64,000 nucleotides of DNA from Luzula sylvatica. Lineage: Eukaryota; Streptophyta; Magnoliopsida; Poales; Juncaceae. The notes under the pieces are model-generated. The model saw only the letters and a program-made list of their open reading frames with translations, was not told the DNA's origin and did no database searches. The stretch's first letter is position 1, and every line of letters begins with the position of its first letter. The position numbers were made by a program, and so were the translations under genes. The stretch spans positions 1-64,000 of the forward strand of contig CAMPEJ010000009.1 in the NCBI GenBank assembly GCA_946800325.1, in the 5' to 3' direction. Of this stretch, positions 1-8,647 are shown in pieces.

Positions 1-888
1 ACCCCCCCCCCCCATGCATATTTTTAACCCTCCCCCCTTGCATATTTTTAAACCCCCCCCCCCCCTTGCAGATTTTTAACCCCCCCCCCCTCAGATTTCT
101 ATCCCCCTCCCCCTTCCAGATTTTTAACCCCCCCCCCCCTTGCAGATTTCTAACACCCCCTTGTAGATTTTCAACCCCCCCCCCCCTTGCCGATTTTAGC
201 CCCCGCCCCCCTTGCAGATTTTGACCCCATCCCCCCATGCAGATTTTTAACCCCCCCCCTTTGCATATTTTTAAGACCCCTCCCCCCCTTGCAGATTTTT
301 AACACCCCCCCTCTCAAATTTTTAACCCCCCTCCTTGCAGGTTTTTAACCCTCCCCCTTGCAAATTTTTAACCCCCCCGTTAGATTTTAACCCCTCCCAT
401 TGCAAATTTTTAACCCACCCCCCTTGCAAATTTTTAACCCTCCCCCCTTGCATATTCTTAACCCCCCCTTGTAGATTTTTAACCCCTCCCCCCCCGCCCT
501 TGCAAATTTTATCCCACTTGCAGATTTTTAATCCCCCCCTTGCAGATTTTGACCCCCCCCCCCCTTTGCAGATTTTAAATCCGCCCCTCTTGCATATTTT
601 AAACCCCCCTACCATTGCAGATTTTTAACACCCCCCCCCCCCCTCTCAAATTTTTAACTCCCCCTCCTCGCAGATTTTTAACCCTCCCCCCTTGCAGATT
701 TTTAACACCCCCTTGCAGATTTTTAACCCCCCCTTGTAGATTTTAACCCCCCCCCCCCATTGTAGATTTTTAACCCCCCCCCCCCTTGCAGATTTTTAAC
801 CCTCCCCCTTTCAAATTTTTAACCCACTCCCCTTGCAGATTTTTTAACACCCCCCCTTGCAGATTTTTAACCCCGCCCCCCTTGCAGA
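1..888 (+). repeat. C-rich minisatellite, units about 22-28 bp (inverted arm)
   Basis: This is a tandem repeat with a core word TTGCAGATTTTTAA followed by a run of about 6-15 C. Variants of the core include TTGCATATTTTTAA, TTGCAAATTTTTAA, TTGTAGATTTT and CTCAAATTTTTAA. Unit length varies mainly because the C run varies. The core is the reverse complement of the core of the G-rich array that starts at 889 (there TAAAAATCTCCAAAGG), with consistent differences (TTGCAGA here against TTTGGAGA there). The two arrays are therefore diverged branches of one family in opposite orientations. The left end is cut by the window edge. Apparent reading frames of about 60-97 codons on both strands here only translate the repeat and are not called as genes. 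C runs on + mean G runs on the minus strand, so any G-quadruplex potential is on the minus strand in this arm. Confidence 0.95.
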
Positions 889-891
889 TCT
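886..891. other. Inversion point of the minisatellite (AGATCT dyad)
   Basis: The last C-rich unit reads CCGCCCCCCTTGCAGA and runs straight into TCTCTAAAGGGGGGG. The six bases AGATCT at the switch are their own reverse complement, with the dyad axis between 888 and 889. Outward from the axis the arms pair in broken fashion: TTGC against TAAA is imperfect, the C run pairs with the G run, and TTTTTAA pairs with the TAAAAA core. No foreign bases lie between the arms. This is seen directly; how it formed is inference (fold-back, inverted duplication, or an assembly join). Confidence 0.9.
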
Positions 892-1859
892 CTAAAGGGG
901 GGGTACGGGGTAAAAATCTCCAAAGGGGGGGTAGGGGTAAAAATCTCCAAAGGGGGGGGGGTAGGGGGTAAAATCATCCAAAGGGGGTGGGTAGGGGGTA
1001 AAAATCTTCAAAGGGGGGGTAGGGGGTAAAAATCTCCAAAGGGGGGGTAGGGGTAAAAATCTACAAAGGGGGGGTAGGGGGTAAAAATCTCAAAAGGGGG
1101 GGTAGGGGGTAAAAATCTTCAAAGGGGGGGGGGGGGGGCGGGGGTAGGGGGTAAAAATCTCCAAAGGGGGGGTAGGGGGTAAAAATATCCAAAGGGGAGT
1201 AGGGGGTAAAAATCTCTAAAGGGGGCGTAGGGGTAAAAATCTCCAAAGGGGGGGGGGGGGTAGGGGTAAAAATCTCCAAAGGGGGGGGGGGGGTAGGGGT
1301 AAAAATCTCCAAAGGGGGGGGGGGGGTAGGGGGTAAAAATCTCCAAAGTGTGGGTAGGGGGTAAAAATCTTCAAAGGGGGGGTAGGGGGTAAAAATCTCC
1401 AAAGGGGGGGTAGGGGGTAAAAATATCCAAAGGGGGGTAGGGGGTAAAAATATCCAAAGGGGGGGGGGGGGGTAGGGGGTAAAAATATCCAAAGGGGGGG
1501 TAGGGGGTAAAAATCTCCAAAGGTGGGGTAGGGGGTAAAAATCTCCAAAGGGGGGGGGGGGGGGTAGGGGGTAAAAATCTCCAAAGGGGGGGTAGGGGTA
1601 AAAATCTCCAAAGGGGGGGTAGGGGGTAAAAATATCCAAAGGGGGGGTAGGGGGTAAAAATCTCCCAAGGGGGGGTAGGGGGTAAAAATCTCCAAAGGGG
1701 GAGGGGGGGGGTAGGGGGTAAAAATCTCCAAACGGGGGGTAGGGGGTAAAAATCTCCAAAGGGGGGGTTGGGGGTAAAAATCTTCAAAGGGGGGGTAGGG
1801 GGTAAAAATCGCCAAAGGGGGCGGGGGGGGGGGGGGGGGGGGGGTAGGGGGTAAAAAAT

Positions 1860-4800
1860 CTCCGAAGGGGTGGTAGGGGGTAAAAATCTCCCAAGGGGGG
1901 GTAGAGGGTAAAGATCACCAAAGGGGGGGTAGGGGTAAAAATCTCCAAAGGGGGGGGGGGGGGGGTAGGGGTAAATATCTCCAAAGGGGGGGGGGGGGGG
2001 GGGTAGGGGTAAAAATCTCCAAAGGGGGGGGGTAGGGGGTAAAAATCTCTAAAGGGGGGGTAGTGGGTACAAATCTCCAAAGGAGGGGTTGGGGTAAAAA
2101 TCTCCAAAGGGGGGGGGGGGGGGTAGGGGTAAAAATCTCCAATGGGGTGGGTAGGGGGTAAAAATCTCCATGGGGGGGGGGGGGGTAGGGGGTAAAAATA
2201 TCCAAAGGGGGGGTTGGGGGTAAAAAACTCTAAAGGGGGGGTAGGGGGTAAAAATCTCCCAAGGGGGGGTAGGGGGTAAATATCTCCAATGGGGTGGTAC
2301 GGGGTAAAAATCTCCAAAGGGGGGGGGGGGGGTAGGGGTAAAAATCTCCAAAAGGGGGGTGGGGGTAAAAATCTCCAAAGGGGGGGTAGGGGGTAAAAAT
2401 CTCCAAAGGGGAGGTAGGGGGTCAAAATCTCCCAAGGGGGGGGGGGGGGGGGGGGGGGTAGGGGGTAAAAATCTCCAGGGGGGGTAGGGGGTAAAAATCT
2501 CCAAAGGGGGGGTAGGGGGTAAAAATCTTCAAAGGGGGGGTAGGGGGTAAAAATCTCCAAAGGGGGGGTAGGGGGTAAAAATCTCCCAAGGGGGGTAGGG
2601 GGTAAAAATCTCCAAAGGGGGGTAGGGGTAAAAATCTCCAAAGGGGGGGGGTAGGGGGTAAAAATCTCTAAAGGGGGGGTAGGGGGTAAAAATCTCCAAA
2701 GAGGAGTAGGGGTAAAAATCTCCAAAGGGGGGGTAGTGGGTAAAAATCTCCAACGGGGGGGTAGGGGGTAAAAATCTTCAAAGGGGGGGTAGGGGGTAAA
2801 AATCTCCAAAGGGGGGGGGGGGGGGTAGGGGTAAAAATCTCCAAAGGGAGGGGTAGGGGGTAAAAATCTCCAAAGGGGGGGTAGGGGGTCAAAATCTCCA
2901 AAGGGGGGGGGGGGCTAGGGGGTAAAAATCTCCAAAGGGGGGGGGGGTAGGGGGTAAAAATATCCAAAGGGGGGGTAGTGGGTAAAAATCTCTAAAGGGG
3001 GGGTAGGTGGTAAAAATCTCCTAAGGGGGGGGGGGGGGGGGGGTAGGGGTAAAAATCTCCAAAGGGGGGGGGTAGGGGTAAAAATCTCCAAAGGTAGGGG
3101 GTAAAAATCTCCAAAGGGGGGGGGGGGGGGGTAGGGGGTAAAAATCTGCAAAGGGGGGGTAGGGGGTAAAAATCTCCAAAGGGGGGGGGGGGGGTAGGGG
3201 GTAAAAATATCCAAAGGGGGGTAGGGGGTAAAAATCTCTTAAGGAGGGGGGGGGGGGTAGGGGGTAAAAATCTCCAAAGGGGGGGCTAGGGGGTAAAAAT
3301 CTGCAAAGGGGCGGTAGGGGGTAAAAATCTCCAAAGGGGGGGTAGGGTAAAAATCTCCAAAGGGGGGGTAGGGGGTAAAAATCTCAAAAATCTCCAAAAG
3401 GGGGGGTAGGGGGTAAAAATCTCGAAAGAGGTGGTAGGGGGTAAAAATCTCCAAAGGGGGGGTAGGTGGTAAAAATCTTCAAAGGGGGGGGGGGGGGGGG
3501 GGTAGGGGGTAAAAATCTCCAAAGGGGGGGTAGGGGGTAAAAATCTCCAAAGGGGAGGTAGGTGGTAAAAATCTCCAAAGGGGGGGCGGGGGGGGGGGGG
3601 GGGGGGGGGGGGGGTAGGGGGTAAAAATCTCCAAAGGGGGGGGGGGGGGTAGGGGGTAAAAATATCCAAAGGGGGGGTAGGGGGTAAAATTCTCCAAAGG
3701 GGGGGTAGGGGGTAAAAATATCCAAAGGGGGGGTAGGGGGTAAAAATCTCCAAAGGGGGGGTAAAATCCTCCAAAGGGGGGGGGGGGGGGGGGGGTAGGG
3801 GGTAAAAATATTCAAAGGGGGGGGGGGGGGTAGGGGGTAAAAATCAGGGGGTAAAAATCTCCCAAGGGGGGGTAGGGGGTAAAAATCTCCAAAGGGGGGG
3901 TAGGGGTAAAAATCTCCAAAGGGGGGGTAGGGGGTAAAAATCTCCAAAGGGGGGGTTGGGGGTAAAAATCTTCAAAGGGGGGGTAGGGGGTAAAAATCTC
4001 CAAAGGGGGGGGGGGGGGGGTAGGGGGTAAAAATCTCCGAAGGGGTGGTAGGGGGTAAAAATCTCCCAAGGGGGGGGTAGAGGGTAAAGATCACCAAAGG
4101 GGGGGGTAGGGGTAAAAATCTCCAAAGGGGGGGGGGGGGGGGGGGGGGGGGGTAGGGGTAAATATCTCCAAAGGGGGGGTAGGGGTAAAAATCTCCAAAG
4201 GGGGGGTAGGGGGTAAAAATCTCGAAAGGGGGGTAGTGGGTAAAAATCTCCAAATGGGGGGGTAGGGGTAAAAATCTCCAAAGGGGGGGTAGGGGGTAAA
4301 AATCTCCCAAAGGGGGGGTAGGGGGTAAAAATCTCCAATCGGGGGTAGGGGGTAAAAATCTCCATCGGGGGGTGGGGGGTAGGGGTAAAAATATCCAAAG
4401 GGGGGGTTGGGGGTAAAAAACTCTATAGGGGGGGTAGGGGGTAAAAATCTCCCAATGGGGGGTAGGGGGTAAATATCTCCAAAGGGGTGGTACGGGGTAA
4501 AAATCTCCAAAGGGGGGGGGGGGGGTAGGGGTAAAAATCTCCAAAGGGGGGGTGGGGGTAAAAATCTCCAAAGGGGGGGGTAGGGGGTAAAAATCTCCAA
4601 AGGGGGGGTAGGGGGTCAAAATCTCCCAAGGGGGGGTATGGGGTAAAAATCTCCAGGGGGGTAGGGGGTAAAAATCTCCAAAGGGGGGGTAGGGGGTAAA
4701 AATCTTCAAAGAGGGGGTAGGGGGTAAAAATCTCCAAAGGGGGGTAGGGGGCAAAAATCTCCCAAGGGGGGGTAGGGGGTAAAAATCTCTAGGGGGGGTA

Positions 4801-5600
4801 GGGGGTAAAAATCTCCAAAGGGGGGGGGGGGGGGGTAGGGGGTAAAAATCTTCAAAGGGGGGGTAGGATGTAAAAATCTCCAAAGGGGGGGTAGGGGGTA
4901 ACAATCTCCAAAGGGGGGGTAGGGGGTAAGAATCTCCAAAGGGGGGGTAGGGGGTAAAAATCTCCCAAGGGGGGGTAGGGGGTAAAAATCTCCAGGGGGG
5001 GTAGGGGGTAAAAATCTCCAAAGGGGGGGTGGGGTTAAAAATCTCAAAAGGGGGGGTAGGGGGTAAAAATCTCCAAAGAGGGGTAGGGGTAAAAATCTCC
5101 AAAGGGGGGGTAGGGGGTAAAAATCTCCAAAGGGGGGGTAGGGGGTAAAAATCTTCAAGGGGGGGTAGGGGGTAAAAATCTCCAAAGGGGGGGGGGGGTA
5201 GGGGTAAAAATCTCCAAAGGGGGGGTAGGGGGTAAAAATCTCCAAAGGGGGGGGGGGGGGGGGCTAGGGGGTAAAAATCTCCAAAGGGGGAGGTAGGGGG
5301 TAAAAATCTCCAAAGGGGGGGGGGGGGGGTAGGGGGTAAAAATATCCAAAGGGGGGGTAGTGGGTAAAAATCTCTAAAGGGGGGGGTAGGTGGTAAAAAT
5401 CTCCAAAGGGGGGGGGGGGGTGGTAGGGGTAAAAATCTCCAAAGGTAGGGGCTAAAAATCTCCAAAGGGGGGGTAGGGGGTAAAAATCTGCAAAGGGGGG
5501 GTAGGGGGTAAAAATCTCCAAAGGGGGGGGGGGGGGTAGGGGGTAAAAATATCCAAAGGGGGGTAGGGGGTAAAAATCTCTAAAGGAGGGGGGAGGGGGT
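1860..5600 (+). repeat. Internal duplication of the G-rich array, offset about 2.2-2.35 kb
   Basis: A rare unit TAGAGGGTAAAGATCACC occurs at 1902 and again at 4078, an offset of 2,176. The variant TGGTACGGGG occurs at 2295 and again at 4488, an offset of 2,193. A short-G unit AAAGGTAGGGG lies near 3091 and again near 5442, an offset of about 2,351. Rare variants in the same order at a slowly drifting offset show that roughly 1.8-3.6 kb was copied to roughly 4.0-5.6 kb. Later changes in unit number and G-run length explain the drift. The outer limits are approximate. Confidence 0.75.
3588..3614 (+). repeat. Longest homopolymer, G27
   Basis: An uninterrupted run of 27 G follows a single C. Comparable runs are G26 from about 4127, G23 around 2436-2458 and 6578-6600, and G22 around 1823-1844. 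Such runs are the least reliable part of any assembly, so the exact lengths should not be trusted. Confidence 0.85.
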
Positions 5601-5939
5601 AGGGGGTAAAAATCTCCAAAGGGGGGGGGGGGGGGGTAGGGGGTAAAAATATCCAAAGAGGGGGTAGTGGGTAAAAATCTCTAAAGGGGGGGGGGGGGGG
5701 GTAGGGGGTAAAAATATCCAAAGGGGGGGTAGGGGGTAAAAATCTCTAAAGGGGGGGTAGGGGGTAAAAATCTCCAAAGGGGGGGTAGGGGTAAAAATTT
5801 CCAAAGGGGGGGTAGGGCTAAAAATCTCCAAAGGGGGGGTAGGGGGTAAAAATCTCCAAAGGGGGGGTAGGGGGTAAAAATCTTCAAAGGGGGGGGGGGG
5901 GGGTAGGGGGTAAAAATATCCAAAGGGGGGGTAGGGGGT

Positions 5940-7180
5940 AAAAATATCCAAAGGGGGGTAGGGGGTAAAAATCTCTAAAGGGGGGGGGGGGGTGGCTAGG
6001 GCGTAAAAATCTATCAAGGAGGGGTACGGGGGTAAAAATCTCCAAAGGGGGGTAGGGGGTAAAAATATCCAATGGGGGGGGGGGGGGGGGTAAGGGGTAA
6101 AAATCTCCAAAGGGGGGGTAGGGGGTAAAAACTCCAAAGGGGGGGGTGGTAGGGGTAGAAATCTCCAAAGGGGGGGTAGGGGGTAAAAATCTCTAAAGGG
6201 GGGGTAGGGGGTAAAAATCTCCAAAGGGGGGGTAGGGGTAAAAATCTCCAAAGGGGGGTAGGGGGTAAAAATATCCAAAGGGGGGTAGGGGGTAAAAATC
6301 TTCAAAGGGGGGGGGGGGGGTAGGGGGTAAAAATCTCCAAAGGTGGGGTAGGGGCAAAATCTCCAAAGGGGGGGGGGGGGGGGTAGGGGGTAAAAATATC
6401 CAAAGGGGGGGTAGGAGGTAAAAATCTCTAAAGGGGGGGGGGGGGTAGGGGTTAAAAATCTCCAAAGGGGGGGTAGGGGGTAAATATCTCCCAAGGGGGG
6501 GGTAGGGGGTAAAAATCTCCAGGGGGGGTAGGGGCTAAAAATCTCCAAAGGGGGGGTAGGGGGTAAAAATCTTCAAAGGGGGGGGGGGGGGGGGGGGGGG
6601 TAGGGGGTAAAAATATCCAAAGGGGGGGTAGGGGGTAAAAATATCCAAAGGGGGGTAGGGGGTAAAAATCTCTAAAGGGGGGGGGGGGTGGCTAGGGCGT
6701 AAAAATCTATCAAGGAGGGGTAGGGGGGTAAAAATCTCCAAAGGGGGGTAGGGGGTAAAAATATCCAATGGGGGGGGGGGGGGGGTAAGGGGTAAGGGGT
6801 AAAAATCTCCAAAGGGGGGGTAGGGGGTAAAAATCTCCAAAGGGGGGGGGGGTGGTAGGGGTAGAAATCTCCAAAGGGGGGGTAGGGGGTAAAAATCTCT
6901 AAAGGGGGGGTAGGGGGTAAAAATCTCCAAAGGGGGGGTAGGGGTAAAAATCTCCAAAGGGGGGTAGGGGGTAAAAATATCCAAAGGGGGGTAGGGCGTA
7001 AAAATCTTCAAAGGGGGGGGGGGGGGGGGTAGGGGGTAAAAATCTCCAAAGGTGGGGTAGGGGCAAAATCTCCAAAGGGGGGGGGGGGGGGGTAGGGGGT
7101 AAAAATATCCAAAGGGGGGGTAGGAGGTAAAAATCTCTAAAGGGGGGGGGGGGGTAGGGGTTAAAAATCTCCAAAGGGGG
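5940..7180 (+). repeat. Tandem duplication of about 0.7 kb inside the G-rich array
   Basis: The rare word GCTAGGGCGTAAAAATC, followed by TATCAAGGAGGGGTA, is at 5995 and again at 6691 (offset 696). The word GGGGCAAAATCTCC is at 6351 and 7060 (offset 709). The GGGGTTAAAAATC variant near 6449 recurs near 7158. The order of variants between these points is the same in both copies. This is a recent tandem duplication, with small G-run length changes accounting for the 696-to-709 drift. Confidence 0.85.
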
Positions 7181-7765
7181 GTAGGGGGTAAAAATCTCCC
7201 AAGGGGGGGTAGGGGGTAAAAATCTCCAGGGGGGGTAGGGGCTAAAAATCTCCAAAGGGGGGGTAGGGGGTAAAAATCTTCAAAGGGGGGGTAGGGGGTA
7301 AAAATCTCCAAAGGGGGGGTAGGGGGTAAAAATCTCCAAAGGGGGGGGTAGGGGGTACAAATCTCCAAAGGGGGGGGTAGGGGGTAAAAATCTCCCAACG
7401 GGGGGTAGGGGGTAAAAATCTCCAGGGGGGTAGGGGGTAAAAATCTCCAAAGGGGGGGTGGGGGTAAAAATCTCCAAAGTGGGGGTAGGGGGTAAAAATC
7501 TCCAAAGGGGGGGTAGGGGGTAAAAATCTCCAAAGGGGGGTAGGGGGTAAAAATCTCCAGGGGGGGTAGGGGGTAAAAATCTCCAAAGGGGGGTAGGGGG
7601 TAAAAATCTTCAAAGGGGGGGTAGGGGGTAAAAATCTCCAAAGGGGGGGTAGGGGGTAAAAATCTCCAAAGGGGGGTAGGGGTCAAAATCTCCATAGGGG
7701 GGGGGGGGGGTAGGGGGTAAAAATCTCTAAAGGGGGGGTAGGGGGTAAAAATCTGCAAAGAGGGG

Positions 7766-7767
7766 TA
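7766..7767. other. Junction of the G-rich minisatellite with the 124-bp satellite
   Basis: The last minisatellite unit reads ATCTGCAAAGAGGGG and ends at 7765. The next bases, TATTTGAACTCCCC, are a 124-bp monomer from just before its ATTTGAACT word. TA at 7766-7767 fits both repeats (G-run + TA in the minisatellite, TTATTTG in the satellite), so the breakpoint is ambiguous by 2 bp. There is no linker or other sequence between the families. Confidence 0.9.
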
Positions 7768-8647
7768 TTTGAACTCCCCAAAGCATAAACAGATTGTTTT
7801 GAATCGAAAAACAAACTTTCTTAGTGTTTGTAAATTTTGGTGAAATGTTATGTGGTAAAAGATACGATTCGAATGATCTCAAAATATGTTATTTGAACTC
7901 CCCAAAGCATAAACAGATTGTTTTGAATCGAAAAACAAACTTTCTTAGTGTTTGTAAATTTTTGTGAAATGTTATGTGGTAAAATATACGATTCCAATGA
8001 TCTCAAAATACGTTATTTGAACTCCCCAAAGCATAAAGAGATTGTTTTGAATCGAAAAACAAACTTTCTTAGTGTTTGTAAATTTTGGTGAAATGTTATG
8101 TGGTAAAAGATATGATTCAAATGATCTCAAAATACGTTATTTGAACTCCCCAAAGCATAAACAGATTGTTTTGAATCGAAAAACAAACTTTCTTAGTGTT
8201 TGTAAATTTTGGTGAAATGTTATGTAGTAAAAGATACGATTGAAATGATCTCAAAATACGTTATTTGAACTCCCCAAAGCATAGACAAATTGTTTTGAAT
8301 CGAAAAACAAACTTTCTTAGTGTTTGTAAATTTTTGTGAAATGTTATGTAGTAAAAGATACGATTCCAATGATCTCAAAATACGTTATTTGAACTCCCCA
8401 AAGCATAAACAGATTGTTTTGAATCGAAAAACAAACTTTCTTAGTGTTTGTAAATTTTGGTGAAATGTTATGTGGTAAAAGATACGATTCCAATGATCTC
8501 AAAATACGTTATTTGAACTCCCCAAAGCATAAACAGATTGTTTTGAATCGAAAAACAAACTTTCTTAGTGTTTGTAAATTTTGGTGAAATGTTATGTAGT
8601 AAAAGATACGATTGAAATGATCTCAAAATACGTTATTTGAACTCCCC

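Larger units (their letters stand above)
889..7765 (+). repeat. G-rich minisatellite, modal 28-bp unit
   Basis: The array holds well over 200 head-to-tail units. The modal unit is TAGGGGG, TAAAAA, TCTCCAAA, GGGGGGG, which sums to 28 bp. The TCTCCAAA word is the most informative part and has recurring variants: TATCCAAA, TCTTCAAA, TCTCTAAA, TCTCCCAA, TCTGCAAA and TCTCCAGG. G runs range from about 4 to 27 and account for most of the length variation. Two long internal duplications are marked by rare variants and listed separately. The complementary strand reads TTTGGAGATTTTTACCCCC, which has no stop codon in any frame. This creates apparent proline-rich reading frames of up to 497 codons on the minus strand (for example 3972-5465). 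I do not call these as genes: they overlap in all three frames, start at chance ATGs from TCTCCAT-like or TATCCAT-like variants, and shift frame with every G-run change. Confidence 0.95.

Noticed and set aside
3972..5465. 497-codon proline-rich open frame on the minus strand, and similar ones across 1061-7758
   Set aside because: All three frames of the repeat strand are stop-free, the frames overlap each other, and G-run length changes shift the frame at random. They are repeat artefacts, not genes.
889..7765. Telomeric repeat (GGGGTAGGGGG resembles TTAGGG-type words)
   Set aside because: The unit is about 28 bp with a conserved TAAAAATCTCCAAA core, the orientation flips internally, and no canonical telomere hexamer array is present.
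7745..7790. Homology between the two repeat families (CTCCAAAGGGG versus CTCCCCAAAGC)
   Set aside because: The shared word is too short and of low complexity, and the rest of the units do not align. Treated as chance.
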